The notes under the pieces: generated by a model
What the model was told of the DNA's origin: nothing
The model's input: the letters and a program-made list of their open reading frames with translations, nothing else
Database searches by the model: none
Program-made: the position numbers and the translations under genes
DNA from: Amycolatopsis mongoliensis
GTDB lineage: Bacteria > Actinomycetota > Actinomycetes > Mycobacteriales > Pseudonocardiaceae
DNA: 64,000 bases
NCBI RefSeq assembly: GCF_030285665.1
Contig: NZ_CP127295.1
Coordinates: 558,001-622,000, forward strand
Direction of reading: 5' to 3'
In this document: positions 39,093 through 48,359 of the stretch, piece by piece
How the letters are laid out: each line of letters begins with the position of its first letter
Position numbering within the stretch: the stretch's first letter is position 1

Positions 39093-40138
39093 CCGTGTCC
39101 ACTCCCCCGAAGGACATCCAGGAGACACCGGAAGCCGGCTTCGGCAAGCGCCCGCTGGGCAAGCGCCTGGTCGGTGCCAACACGTTCTGGATCGCGCTGG
39201 TGCTGGTGGCGCTGATCATCGTGTTCAGCGCGATCGCCCCCGGGGAGTTCGCGACGCTGTTCACCTTCCAGACGCTGCTCATCGAGACCGCGGTGCTGCT
39301 CGTGCTGTCGGTCGGGATGACGTTCGTGATCATCACCTCCGGCATCGACCTGTCCGTCGGGTCGGTGCTGATCTTCGCCGGCATGGTCGCGGGCAAGGTG
39401 ATGGAGGCGATGTCCGGCGGCAACGCGTCGAGCGCCGGCTGGGGCGTCATCGTCGTCGGCCTGATCGCCGCGGTCGTCGCCGGGACGGTCTGGGGGCTGA
39501 TCAACGGCTTCCTCATCGCGGTGGCGGGGATCCCGCCGCTGATCGTCACGCTCGGCACCATGGGTGCGGCGCTCGGCGCGGCCTACCTGCTCAACAACGG
39601 GTCGGACGTGCGCAGCGTGCCCGTCGTGCTCAACCAGACCCTCGGCTACGGCACCTCGTTCGGCGTGGTGCCGAACCTGGTCATCGTCGCCGTGGTGATC
39701 ACGCTGATCGGCGCGTGGCTGCTGCACACCACCAAGTTCGGCCGGTACACCTACGCGGTCGGGTCCAACGCCGAAGGCGCGCGGCGCGCCGGCATCGGCG
39801 TCACGGCGCACCTGCTGAAGGTGTACACGCTGACGGGCTTCCTGGCCGGGATCGCCGGGTTCCTCTCGCTGGCGTACTACGCGTCGACCACGATCTCGGC
39901 GCACACCACCGACAACCTCAACGCGATCGCCGCGGTCGTGATGGGCGGGACGAGCCTCTTCGGCGGCGTCGGCACGGTGCTGGGCACGGTGATCGGCGTG
40001 TTCATCCCGGCGGTGCTGAAGAAGGGCTTCAACATCACCCACGTCCAGGACTTCTGGCAGATGATCGCCGTCGGCGCGGTGCTCATCGCCGCCGTCTGGT
40101 TCGACCAGCGGCGCCGCCGCCGTCGCAACTCCCGCTGA
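39089..40138 (+). CDS. Sugar ABC transporter permease (CUT2, RbsC/FrcC-like)
   Basis: 349 aa from GTG 39089, overlapping the ATPase stop. About ten membrane segments, with the CUT2 motifs FVIITSGIDLSVGSVL, AGIPPLIVTLGTM, YAVGSNAEGARRAGI and GGTSLFGGVGTVLGTVIG. A charged, basic tail (RRRRRRNSR) ends it. It carries a pentose or hexose; the mannosidase neighbourhood suggests mannose or a mannoside. Confidence 0.92.
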   Translation: MTVSTPPKDIQETPEAGFGKRPLGKRLVGANTFWIALVLVALIIVFSAIAPGEFATLFTFQTLLIETAVLLVLSVGMTFVIITSGIDLSVGSVLIFAGMVAGKVMEAMSGGNASSAGWGVIVVGLIAAVVAGTVWGLINGFLIAVAGIPPLIVTLGTMGAALGAAYLLNNGSDVRSVPVVLNQTLGYGTSFGVVPNLVIVAVVITLIGAWLLHTTKFGRYTYAVGSNAEGARRAGIGVTAHLLKVYTLTGFLAGIAGFLSLAYYASTTISAHTTDNLNAIAAVVMGGTSLFGGVGTVLGTVIGVFIPAVLKKGFNITHVQDFWQMIAVGAVLIAAVWFDQRRRRRRNSR

Positions 40139-40164
40139 ATCCCCCTGAGTACAAAGAGGTGCTT

Positions 40165-41163
40165 ATGAAGCTGACCAAGACTCTCACCGCCATGGGTGCC
40201 GTGGTCTCCGCCGCGGCCCTGCTCACCGCGTGCGGGTCCGGCACGGTGGGGCAGACCGGGTCCGGCGGCAGCCAGGCCGGCTCGGCCGGTTCCAAGAAGC
40301 TGGCGCTCATACCGGGCGTGCAGGCCGAGCCGTTCTACATCTCGCTGCAGTGCGGCGCGCAGGCCGAGGCGAAGAAGCTGGGCTACGAGCTGACCACGCA
40401 GGCCCCCCAGAAGTTCGACGCGGCGATGCAGACCCAGCTCGTCAACGCCCTCGGCTCGAACCCGCCGGCGGCACTGCTCATCGCCCCGACCGACGACACC
40501 GCGATGCTCGCGCCGATCCAGCAGGTCAAGGCGCGCGGCGCGAAGATCGTCGAGGTCGACACCTCGCTCAAGGACACGAGCGTGGCCGCGTCGTCCGTCT
40601 CCTCCGACAACGCCTCGGGCGGCAAGCTCGCGGCCCAGACGATGGCCAAGCTCGCGAACGGCAAGAGCGGCTCGGTGCTGGTGCTCGACACGATCGCCGG
40701 CACGTCGACCACGGCGGCCCGCGCGAAGGGCTTCGAGGACGAGCTGAAGAACACCCCGAACCTGAAGTCGATCGGCGTCCAGTTCACCCAGAACGAGCCC
40801 GACCAGGCGGCTTCGAAGGTGACGGCGGCGCTGTCGTCGACCCCGGACCTGATCGGCGTCTTCGCGACCAACCTCAACACCGGTGAGGGCGCGGCGACCG
40901 GCCTGCGCAACGCGGGCAAGGTCGGCGCGGTGAACCTGATCGGCTTCGACGCCAGCCCGTCCGAGGTCGAGGGCCTCAAGAACGGCCAGTACCAGGCCCT
41001 GATCGCCCAGGACCCGGCCTCGATCGGCACCCAGGGCGTCCAGCAGGCCGTGGCGGCCGTCGAGGGCAAGCCGGTGACGCGGAACCTGACCGCGGAGCTG
41101 CACTCGATCACCAAGGCGGACATGGACGCGAACTCGCAGTACTTCTACAAGCAGTCCTGCTGA
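40165..41163 (+). CDS. Sugar ABC transporter substrate-binding lipoprotein
   Basis: 332 aa (SD AAAGAGGTG). Signal peptide with lipobox LLTAC (Cys23). Type I periplasmic-binding fold: LALIPGVQAEPFYISLQCGA, LLIAPTDDTAMLAP, KIVEVDTSLKDTSVAASSV, VNLIGFDASPSEVEGL. It binds the sugar outside the membrane and delivers it to the permease. It is the last gene of the lacI-manA-ABC operon and is followed by a terminator. Confidence 0.93.
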   Translation: MKLTKTLTAMGAVVSAAALLTACGSGTVGQTGSGGSQAGSAGSKKLALIPGVQAEPFYISLQCGAQAEAKKLGYELTTQAPQKFDAAMQTQLVNALGSNPPAALLIAPTDDTAMLAPIQQVKARGAKIVEVDTSLKDTSVAASSVSSDNASGGKLAAQTMAKLANGKSGSVLVLDTIAGTSTTAARAKGFEDELKNTPNLKSIGVQFTQNEPDQAASKVTAALSSTPDLIGVFATNLNTGEGAATGLRNAGKVGAVNLIGFDASPSEVEGLKNGQYQALIAQDPASIGTQGVQQAVAAVEGKPVTRNLTAELHSITKADMDANSQYFYKQSC

Positions 41164-41174
41164 TCCCCTCATCC

Positions 41175-41215
41175 AGCGGCGGGGCCGTGCCGAGACCCGG
41201 CACGGTTCCGCCGCT
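41175..41215 (+). terminator. Terminator after the sugar ABC operon
   Basis: Arms 41175-41192 and 41198-41215, 18 bp with two G-U positions and a 5-base loop, followed by TTTCACC. Confidence 0.85.
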
Positions 41216-41412
41216 TTCACCTTCTGTCCGTCAGCTCCTCCGGTGATGGTTGTCAATCCGCTCACCAGGCGATTTCACCAACGCCGATCGCTCACTGCCG
41301 GTCATCGCGGCCCGGGCGCCGCTCACCGCACAGCCGGTTCCCCTGTCCGGGTGGCCCGCGTCACACTCATCTGCACATGCATCGGCACATGCATGATCGC
41401 AGGGAGGGTGCG

Positions 41413-42120
41413 ATGAACTACGAGCGGCCGGCGGCACACCGGACGATTCTCGCCGTGGACGTCGAGGGCTACGGCGACCAGCGCAGGACCACCCCACACC
41501 GCCTGGCGTTGCGCGAAGGGCTGTACCGGGCGCTGTTCCGGGCCTTCGACGACACCGGCGTCCCGTGGTGGCACTGCCGGAGAGAGGACTGCGGAGACGG
41601 CGTCTTCGTCCTCGTCCCGGCGGAGATCCCCAAAGGACCCTTCGTCGAGTTCCTGCCCAACGCCCTCGCCGTGGCGCTGCACCGGCACAACCTGACCCAC
41701 CACGCCGAGGCCCGGATCCGGCTGCGGATGGCGCTGCACGCGGGCGAAGTCGCCTTCGACGACTTCGGCGTCACCGCGCCGGCGATCAACCAGACGTTCC
41801 GGCTCCTGGAGGCCGCACCGCTGAAGGAAGCGCTCCGGGGGTCACGCGGGGTGCTGGCGCTGATCACGTCAGCGTGGTTCTTCGACGAGGTCGTCCGGCA
41901 CAGCGACGGGCTCGACCCGACGACGTTCCGGCCGGTGCCGGTGGCGGTCAAGGAGACCCGCACGACCGGCTGGATCTCGCTGCCGGACCGGCCGTACCCG
42001 GCCGACGCGAGCCTGCTGGGCCGGGAGCGCGCCCCGGTCACCGCGCTCCACGACTACCGCACCTGGCGCCGCTTCCGCCGCCACGCCCAGGTGCTGGCCG
42101 ACCACGACGACCCCGCGTAG
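41413..42120 (+). CDS. Class III cyclase-homology-domain protein
   Basis: 235 aa from ATG 41413 with SD AGGGAGG. The start RTILAVDVEGYGDQ, the strand pair EDCGDGVFVLVPAEIPK, and RLRMALHAGEVAFDDFGVTAPAINQTFRL follow the nucleotidyl-cyclase fold. Both metal-binding aspartates (in VDVEGY and CGDG) are kept, but the transition-state Asn/Arg pair is not evident. Actinobacteria encode many such free-standing domains of unknown role, some beside signalling systems. It sits before the LytS/LytTR pair with 45 bp between. Confidence 0.7.
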   Translation: MNYERPAAHRTILAVDVEGYGDQRRTTPHRLALREGLYRALFRAFDDTGVPWWHCRREDCGDGVFVLVPAEIPKGPFVEFLPNALAVALHRHNLTHHAEARIRLRMALHAGEVAFDDFGVTAPAINQTFRLLEAAPLKEALRGSRGVLALITSAWFFDEVVRHSDGLDPTTFRPVPVAVKETRTTGWISLPDRPYPADASLLGRERAPVTALHDYRTWRRFRRHAQVLADHDDPA

Positions 42121-42165
42121 CCGTAGGATCTGGTGCCCTGGACACCGTCGCCGAGGGGAGGCCCG

Positions 42166-43218
42166 ATGACCGTGCACCTGCGCCCGGCCTCCCGTGCCGA
42201 CCCGCTGCCGGTGCTCGCCGCCGCCCGCCGGATCACCGACGACCTGCGCGACGGCCTCGCCGGCACCCGGGCCCGCCGCGCCGCGCACGGCCTGCGCCGC
42301 CTGTTCGGCTTCCCGGGGCTCGGCCTCACCGACCTGTCCGGCTCGCTGCTGTGGTCGGGGCGGCCGGGGCCGGACACGGTCGTCGCGACGGTGCTCGACG
42401 GCGTGCTCCACTCCGAGGAAGCCGGCTCCGCGGCGGACGTCCTCGTGCTGCCGTTGCACGTCCACGACGAACTGGCCGGGGCGCTGCTGGTCGTCGGCGA
42501 CGTCCGGGACGCCGTCGCCGGCCAGGCCGCCGACCTGGTCGTGCAGGCGTTGGAACGCGGGCGGCTGGAGGCGTCGGCGGACCAGGCGGCGCAGGCCGAA
42601 CTGCGCGCGCTGCGGGCGGAGATGTCCCCGCACTTCGTCTACAACGCGCTGACCGTCATCGCGTCGCTGGTGCGCTCGGACCCCGACCGCGCCCGCGACC
42701 TCATGCTCGACTTCGCCGACTACACGCGCTACAGCCTGGCGCGGCACGGCGAGTACACGGTGGTGGCCGAGGAGTTCCGCGCGATCGAGACGTACCTCGC
42801 GCTGCAGCGGGCGGTGCTCGGCGAACGGCTGCGCGTCCAGGTGCGGGTCGCCCCGGAGATCCTCGCCGTCGCGGTCCCGTACCTCGTACTGGAGCCGTTG
42901 GTGGAGAACGCGATCCGGCACGGCATCGAGCCGCGGTCGGGCACCGGGCTGGTCCAGGTGCACGGCCAGGCGGAAGGGAACGACTGCGTGATCTTCGTCG
43001 AGGACGACGGGGTCGGCATGGACCCCAAGCGAGCGGCGGACATCCTGGCCGGGCGCACCGGCGAGGACGATGCCGCAGGTATGGGATTGGCCAATGTGGA
43101 CAGACGGCTGCGGGACGTCTACGGCGCCTGGTACGGGCTGACCGTCGAAACCGAAGTCGGTGCGGGTACCCGGGTGATCGTGCGGGTGCCGCGGTTCCAG
43201 CCGGGGGTGCTGCCGTGA
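42166..43218 (+). CDS. LytS/BtsS-type sensor histidine kinase
   Basis: 350 aa (SD GAGGGGAGG). No membrane segments; an N-terminal GAF-like region (about 50-130), then the His_kinase motif EMSPHFVYNALTVIASLV with H156 and the ATPase domain (LEPLVENAIRHGIEP, VEDDGVGMD, GMGLANVDRRL). It phosphorylates the LytTR regulator overlapping its end (GTGA at 43215). Next to monocarboxylate symporters it resembles systems that sense pyruvate or acetate. Confidence 0.9.
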   Translation: MTVHLRPASRADPLPVLAAARRITDDLRDGLAGTRARRAAHGLRRLFGFPGLGLTDLSGSLLWSGRPGPDTVVATVLDGVLHSEEAGSAADVLVLPLHVHDELAGALLVVGDVRDAVAGQAADLVVQALERGRLEASADQAAQAELRALRAEMSPHFVYNALTVIASLVRSDPDRARDLMLDFADYTRYSLARHGEYTVVAEEFRAIETYLALQRAVLGERLRVQVRVAPEILAVAVPYLVLEPLVENAIRHGIEPRSGTGLVQVHGQAEGNDCVIFVEDDGVGMDPKRAADILAGRTGEDDAAGMGLANVDRRLRDVYGAWYGLTVETEVGAGTRVIVRVPRFQPGVLP

Positions 43219-43970
43219 CCGGCCTGCGCGTCCTCGCCGTCGACGACCTGCCGCCCGCTTTGGACGAACTCTGCACCATGCTGCGCGATTCGCCCGAAGT
43301 CGGCGAAGTCGTCGGCGCGGCCGACGCGCTGAAGGCGTTGAAGCTGCTTCAGGCCGACCGTTTCGACGCGGTGTTCCTCGACATCTCGATGCCGGGCCTC
43401 GACGGTCTCGAGCTCGCGTCGCTGCTGGCGAAGCTGAGCGAACCGCCGGTGATCGTGTTCGTCACGGCCCACGACGGGCACGCGGTGACGGCGTACGGCA
43501 TCGGCGCCGTCGACTACCTGCTGAAACCGGTCCGCGCCGAACGGCTTTCCGCGGCGCTCGCGAAGGTCGCGCGGATGGCGACGCCGTCGGGACGCCCGAC
43601 GCCCGACGCGATGGCCGCGCTCCCGGTGGAGTCCGGCGGGCGCACCCGGTACGTCCGCCGCGACGACGTCCTGTTCGTCGAGGCACACGGCGATTACGTC
43701 CGCCTCCACACCCGCGGCGGCGTGCACCTGGTGCGGATGCCGATCTCGCGACTCGAGGAATACTGGGAGGGCACCGGGTTCAGCCGGGTGCACCGCGGGT
43801 TCCTCCTGTCCGTCGGAGCGGTGCTGGAGCTGCGCAGCGACACCGCGGGCGGGCTCCTGGCCCACACTGAAGCCGGCGACGTCCCGGTCAGCCGCCGCCA
43901 CGCCCGCGACCTGCGGGACAGGCTGCTCGAAGCCGCCCAGCGCGGCCAGCTCGGACCGGGCCCCCGATGA
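43215..43970 (+). CDS. LytTR-family response regulator
   Basis: 251 aa. Receiver domain: VLAVDDLPPAL, phosphoacceptor D56 in AVFLDISMPG, VFVTAHD, YLLKPV. C-terminal LytTR DNA-binding domain: RYVRRDDVLFVEAHGDYVRLHTRGG, RLEEYWEGTGFSRVHRGFLL, VPVSRRHARDLRDRL. It should activate the transporter genes downstream. Confidence 0.92.
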   Translation: MTGLRVLAVDDLPPALDELCTMLRDSPEVGEVVGAADALKALKLLQADRFDAVFLDISMPGLDGLELASLLAKLSEPPVIVFVTAHDGHAVTAYGIGAVDYLLKPVRAERLSAALAKVARMATPSGRPTPDAMAALPVESGGRTRYVRRDDVLFVEAHGDYVRLHTRGGVHLVRMPISRLEEYWEGTGFSRVHRGFLLSVGAVLELRSDTAGGLLAHTEAGDVPVSRRHARDLRDRLLEAAQRGQLGPGPR

Positions 43971-44055
43971 GCCGCCGCCCCGAAGCGGCCTGCCGCCAGG
44001 CCGGGCCCACGGCGAACCCCCCACCCGAAGCCGCCCGCCACCAGGCCGGGCCGCG

Positions 44056-44406
44056 ATGAGCAAGATCCGCCGGGTCGCCGTCACCAGCCCGCAGACCCGC
44101 CTCGCCCACGCGCGGCGGCGCTCCCGCCACCGCTGGCGCCAGCCCCGCCTGCCCGTGGGTGACACCCAGCGCGCCACCACCCTCTACCGCGCACAACGCC
44201 GGCGCGGCGTCCCCGCCCTGGTGCTGATGTTCGCGCTGCTGCTCGGCCTGCCGGGCATCTTCGCGATCTTCCCCGGACTGGACACCGTGCGGCTGCTGGG
44301 AATCCCGGTGTCCTGGCTGATGATCGCGGTCCTGCCGTACCCGGCGATGGCCGTACTGGCCCGCTGGCAGCTGCGCCGCGCCGAGCGCCTCGAGGATGAC
44401 CCATGA
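44056..44406 (+). CDS. Small DUF485-like membrane partner of the symporter
   Basis: 116 aa. A very basic N-terminus (about 1-50, many Arg) precedes two hydrophobic segments (VPALVLMFALLLGLPGIFAI and IPVSWLMIAVLPYPAMAVL). Small two-helix proteins of this kind are translated with SSS-family symporters (as DUF485 with ActP). The next symporter frame is open from its last codons. Confidence 0.7.
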   Translation: MSKIRRVAVTSPQTRLAHARRRSRHRWRQPRLPVGDTQRATTLYRAQRRRGVPALVLMFALLLGLPGIFAIFPGLDTVRLLGIPVSWLMIAVLPYPAMAVLARWQLRRAERLEDDP

Positions 44407-44410
44407 CCAA

Positions 44411-44497
44411 AGCGCCCCAATGTGGCGTTGGTTGCGTCCCACGCACCCAATGTGGCGTTCGGTGCGTCCCACGCACCGAACGCCACATTGGGGCGCT
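44411..44497. repeat. Modular hairpin repeat array, second copy
   Basis: Outer 19-bp arms, AGCGCCCCAATGTGGCGTT (44411-44429) and its perfect complement (44479-44497), enclose two TGCGTCCCACGCACC-type units whose second forms GGTGCGT-CCC-ACGCACC. The plan equals that at 28684-28800 with other bases. It lies between a small membrane gene and its symporter. Confidence 0.75.
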
Positions 44498-44515
44498 CGC
44501 AGGCGGAGCGCGCTA

Positions 44516-46240
44516 GTGGGCGTCGCGCTCGCCGTCGCGCCGGTCGTGCTCGTGACGCTGCTCATCGGCGTCCGCGGGGTCGCCGCCATGCGCACCACGT
44601 CGGACTTCCTCGTGGCGTCCCGGCGGATCTCGCCCCTGGTGAACTCGGCCGCGGTTTCCGGTGAATACCTGTCGGCGGCGTCCTTCCTCGGCGTCGCCGG
44701 GCTCGTCGTCAAGGACGGCATCGGGGCGCTCTGGTACCCCGTCGGCTTCACCGCCGGCTACATCGCGATGCTCGTGCTGGTCGCCGCCCCGATGCGGCGC
44801 TCGGGCGCGCTGACCGTCCCCGACTTCGCCGAAGCCCGGCTCAACTCCCCCGCGCTGCGCCGCCTCGCCGCCGTCGTCGTGCTGGTGATCGGCACCATCT
44901 ACGTCGTCCCGCAGTTCCGCACCGCCGGCCTGGTGCTCACCGCGGTCGGCCACACGCCGTACTGGGTCGGCGTCGTGCTGGCCGGCGCCGCGGTCAGCGT
45001 CACCCTGGCCCTCGGCGGCATGCGCGCGGCGACGTACGTCCAGGCGTTCCAGTTCGTGCTGAAACTCCTGCTGTTCCTCATCCCGGCCATCTGGCTGGTG
45101 CTGCAGGCCGGCGCGGTCAACCGCACCGACGCCCTCAACCCGGTCGAGTTCACCCACTTCACCCGCGAGACGCCGGTCAAGTTCGAAGTCGACGTCACGA
45201 TGGAGATCCGCGAGCCGACCACCGTCCGCCGCAACGGCGTCGCGGAAACCCTGCCGCCGGGCGAGTTCACCGCACACAGCCAGGACGAGGTCGTGTTCGG
45301 CGCGGGCACCGCGGTCCCGGCGGTCCGCGGCGGAGCTCCGCTCGGCGGGCACGACTGGCAGCGCCCGCTGCTCGACCTCGGCGACCAGGGCTACCCGCTG
45401 CTCGGCACGTGGGCCGTGCTCGTCGCGACCATGCTCGGCACGATGGGCCTGCCGCACGTGCTCATGCGCTTCCACACCAGCCCCGACGGCCGCGCCGCGC
45501 GCCGGACCGCCGCGATCACGGTCGCGCTGCTCGGCGTCTTCTACCTCTTCCCCGGCGTCTACGGCGTCCTCGGCCGCGTCCTCGTTCCCGGGCTGTACCT
45601 GTCGGGCGCGACCGACACCGTGGTCGTCGCGCTGCCGTACCAGGTGGACAGCGGCTGGGCCGGCGGCCTCTTCACGGCGTTGCTGACCGCGGGCGCGTTC
45701 GCCGCGTTCCTGGCGACGTCGCTCGGCCTGCTGCTGGTGATGTCCGGCGCGATCGCGCACGACCTCGTCCCCGGCGGGCTGCGGCGGCTGCGGATCGCCG
45801 TGTTCGGCGTCGCCGGCGTGATGGTGCTGCTGGCGCTGCGTTCGGCGGAGCTCGACGCCGGGGTGCTCGTCACGTGGGGCTTCACCGTGGCCGCGTCGAC
45901 GTTCTGCCCGCTGCTCGTGCTCGGCATCTGGTGGCCGCGGCTGACCGCGGCCGGCGGGATCGCCGGGGTGCTGACGGGGCTCGTCGCCTCGTCCGGCTCG
46001 ATCTTGTTCGCGCTGGCCGGGCCGCCGCTGCGCGGCTGGGTGGCGATCTTGGTGCAGCAACCGGCACCCTGGTCGGTACCGCTGGCGTTCGGCGTAATGG
46101 CGCTGGTCTCCCTGCGGGGCAGGCCACCCGCCTGGTCGACGGCGGCGATGTTGCGCCTGCATCTCGACGAACCCCGTTCGACGGGACCTCGCGACCGTTC
46201 GTCAACCGTTCGTCGTCTGGCCCGGCTGTTGAGCCGCTGA
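44516..46240 (+). CDS. Sodium:solute symporter (SSS), monocarboxylate type
   Basis: 574 aa from GTG 44516 (GGCGGAG upstream); the frame is also open back to ATG 44396, across the hairpin array. About 13 membrane segments with SSS motifs: TSDFLVASRRISPLVNSAAVSGEYLSAASFLGV, GLPHVLMRFHTSPDGRAARR and the Na+ region. Between segments is a long polar insert (about 205-285: RETPVKFEVDVTMEIREPTT...VFGAGTAVP) absent from the second symporter. Transport of acetate, pyruvate or propionate is likely. Confidence 0.88.
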   Translation: MGVALAVAPVVLVTLLIGVRGVAAMRTTSDFLVASRRISPLVNSAAVSGEYLSAASFLGVAGLVVKDGIGALWYPVGFTAGYIAMLVLVAAPMRRSGALTVPDFAEARLNSPALRRLAAVVVLVIGTIYVVPQFRTAGLVLTAVGHTPYWVGVVLAGAAVSVTLALGGMRAATYVQAFQFVLKLLLFLIPAIWLVLQAGAVNRTDALNPVEFTHFTRETPVKFEVDVTMEIREPTTVRRNGVAETLPPGEFTAHSQDEVVFGAGTAVPAVRGGAPLGGHDWQRPLLDLGDQGYPLLGTWAVLVATMLGTMGLPHVLMRFHTSPDGRAARRTAAITVALLGVFYLFPGVYGVLGRVLVPGLYLSGATDTVVVALPYQVDSGWAGGLFTALLTAGAFAAFLATSLGLLLVMSGAIAHDLVPGGLRRLRIAVFGVAGVMVLLALRSAELDAGVLVTWGFTVAASTFCPLLVLGIWWPRLTAAGGIAGVLTGLVASSGSILFALAGPPLRGWVAILVQQPAPWSVPLAFGVMALVSLRGRPPAWSTAAMLRLHLDEPRSTGPRDRSSTVRRLARLLSR

Positions 46241-46310
46241 ATCTTCACGCGAGACTCACACGTCCCTACGGTGTCGCAGGTCACTTTCCGCAACGTCGCA
46301 GGGAGCAGCG

Positions 46311-46673
46311 ATGAGCACGACGGACACCGGCGGCGGGCCCCCGGACACGTCAGAGACCATCTGGGAACGCGCGCACGAAAGCACCGAGTTCCGCGAGCTG
46401 CGCAGCCGGCTGCGGCGGTTCGTCTTCCCGATGACCGCGGTGTTCCTCCTCTGGTACCTGCTCTACGTGCTCCTCGCGGACTACGCGCACGGCTTCATGA
46501 GCACCAAGGTGTTCGGCAACATCAACGTCGGCCTGATCTTCGGCCTGCTGCAGTTCGTCTCGACGTTCGTCATCACCGGCCTCTACGTCCGGTACGCGAA
46601 CCGGAAGCTGGACCCGGTCGCGGAGAAGATCCGTGAGGACATCGAAGGCGACTCTGCGAAGGAGCAGGCATGA
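46311..46673 (+). CDS. DUF485 membrane protein
   Basis: 120 aa (SD AGGGAG). SxEFxxLxxRxRxFVFP pattern at STEFRELRSRLRRFVFPMTAVFLLWY, a second segment VGLIFGLLQFVSTFVITGLYVRYANRKLDP: the DUF485 signature, always beside acetate symporters. Its ATGA overlap with the next gene couples their production. Confidence 0.92.
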   Translation: MSTTDTGGGPPDTSETIWERAHESTEFRELRSRLRRFVFPMTAVFLLWYLLYVLLADYAHGFMSTKVFGNINVGLIFGLLQFVSTFVITGLYVRYANRKLDPVAEKIREDIEGDSAKEQA

Positions 46674-48280
46674 CGACGACCATCGCCGCGGGAGTGGAAG
46701 GCAGCAACCCGCTCCTCAACATCCTCATCTTCGCCGCCTTCGTCGTCGTCACGCTGGTGATCGTGTTCAGGGCCAGCCGCAACACGAAGACGGCATCCGA
46801 CTACTACGCCGCCGGCCGCGCCTTCACCGGTCCCCAGAACGGCATCGCGATCTCGGGTGACTACCTTTCCGCGGCGTCGTTCCTCGGCATCGCGGGCGCG
46901 ATCGCCATCAACGGGTACGACGGCTTCCTCTACTCCATCGGCTTCCTCGTCGCGTGGCTCGTCGCGCTGCTGCTGGTCGCGGAACTGCTGCGCAACACCG
47001 GCAAGTTCACGATGGGCGACGTGCTGGCGTTCCGCATGAAGCAGCGCCCGGTCCGGGCCGCGGCCGCGACGTCGACGCTGGCCGTGTCGTTCTTCTACCT
47101 GCTCGCGCAGATGGCCGGGGCCGGCGGTCTCGTCGCGCTGCTGCTCGGCGTCGAAGGCGGCGGCGCGCAGGCGCTCGTCATCGCCGTGGTCGGCGTGATC
47201 ATGATCGCCTACGTCCTGATCGGCGGCATGAAGGGCACCACCTGGGTGCAGATCATCAAGGCCGCGCTGCTGATCATCGGCGCGCTCGTGATCACCCTGT
47301 GGGTGCTCGGCAAGTACAACTTCAACTTCTCCAGCCTCCTGCAGGCCGCCGTCGACAAGGCGGGCAAGGCCGGGGAGACGCTGCTCGGCCCGGGCAAGCA
47401 GTACGGCGCCACCGGAACGTCCAAGCTGGACTTCTTCTCCCTCGGCATCGCGCTGGTGCTCGGTACTGCGGGTCTGCCGCACGTCCTGATGCGCTTCTAC
47501 ACGGTGCCGACCGCTCGCGACGCGCGTCGCTCGGTGGTCTGGGCGATCGTGCTGATCGGCGTGTTCTACCTGTTCACGCTGGTCCTCGGCTACGGCGCGG
47601 GTGCGCTGGTCGGGCCGGACACGATCAAGAAGGCGCCGGGCGGGGTCAACTCCGCGGCCCCGCTGCTCGCGCTCGAACTGGGCGGGCCGGTGCTGCTGGG
47701 CCTGATCTCCGCGGTCGCGTTCGCGACGATCCTCGCGGTGGTCGCCGGCCTGACGATCACGGCGTCCGCGTCCTTCGCCCACGACGTCTACGCGAACGTC
47801 GTCAAGCGCGGCAAGACGTCGCCGGACTCCGAGGTCAAGGTCGCCCGGATCACCGCGGTGGTGATCGGCGCCCTCGCGATCGGCGGCGGCATCCTGGCCA
47901 ACGGGCAGAACGTGGCGTTCCTGGTGGCGCTGGCCTTCGCGGTGGCGGCATCGGCGAACCTGCCGACGATCCTCTACTCGCTGTTCTGGAAGCGGTTCAA
48001 CACCCAGGGTGCGCTGTGGTCGATCTACGGCGGCCTGGCCATCACGATCGTGCTGATCGTGTTCTCCCCGGCGGTGTCCGGGAAGAGCACGTCGATGATC
48101 AAGACCGTCGACTTCGCCTGGTTCCCGCTGAGCAACCCCGGCATCGTCTCGATCCCGGCCGCGTTCATCCTGGGCTGGCTGGGCACGGTCCTGTCCAAGG
48201 AGCACGACGAGAAGAAGTACGCCGAGATGGAGGTCCGTTCCCTGACCGGCGCGGGCGCCGAGAAGGCCGTCGTCCACTAG
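46670..48280 (+). CDS. actP: Cation/acetate symporter (ActP/MctC-like)
   Basis: 536 aa. SSS family with TASDYYAAGRAFTGPQNGIAISGDYLSAASFLGI, VLGTAGLPHVLMRFYTVPTARDARRSV, and 13 predicted segments. ActP takes up acetate and glycolate; MctC of Corynebacterium takes up pyruvate, acetate and propionate. With the LytS/LytTR system it forms a regulated carboxylate-uptake locus. A terminator with 19-bp arms follows. Confidence 0.92.
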   Translation: MTTTIAAGVEGSNPLLNILIFAAFVVVTLVIVFRASRNTKTASDYYAAGRAFTGPQNGIAISGDYLSAASFLGIAGAIAINGYDGFLYSIGFLVAWLVALLLVAELLRNTGKFTMGDVLAFRMKQRPVRAAAATSTLAVSFFYLLAQMAGAGGLVALLLGVEGGGAQALVIAVVGVIMIAYVLIGGMKGTTWVQIIKAALLIIGALVITLWVLGKYNFNFSSLLQAAVDKAGKAGETLLGPGKQYGATGTSKLDFFSLGIALVLGTAGLPHVLMRFYTVPTARDARRSVVWAIVLIGVFYLFTLVLGYGAGALVGPDTIKKAPGGVNSAAPLLALELGGPVLLGLISAVAFATILAVVAGLTITASASFAHDVYANVVKRGKTSPDSEVKVARITAVVIGALAIGGGILANGQNVAFLVALAFAVAASANLPTILYSLFWKRFNTQGALWSIYGGLAITIVLIVFSPAVSGKSTSMIKTVDFAWFPLSNPGIVSIPAAFILGWLGTVLSKEHDEKKYAEMEVRSLTGAGAEKAVVH

Positions 48281-48307
48281 AGGCGCTTTTCGGCAGGCGC
48301 CACGACA

Positions 48308-48356
48308 CCGAAGGCCGCCGCGAGGGTGTTCCCGATCCCCTCGCGGCGGCCTTCGG
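48308..48356. terminator. Bidirectional terminator, 19-bp perfect stem
   Basis: Arms 48308-48326 (CCGAAGGCCGCCGCGAGGG) and 48338-48356, loop 11, between convergent genes. Confidence 0.88.
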
Positions 48357-48359
48357 CCA

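Noticed and set aside
38582..40042. 486-codon minus-strand frame across the ABC ATPase and permease
   Set aside because: Arg/His/Asp-rich shadow; the plus strand carries ABC signature and membrane motifs.
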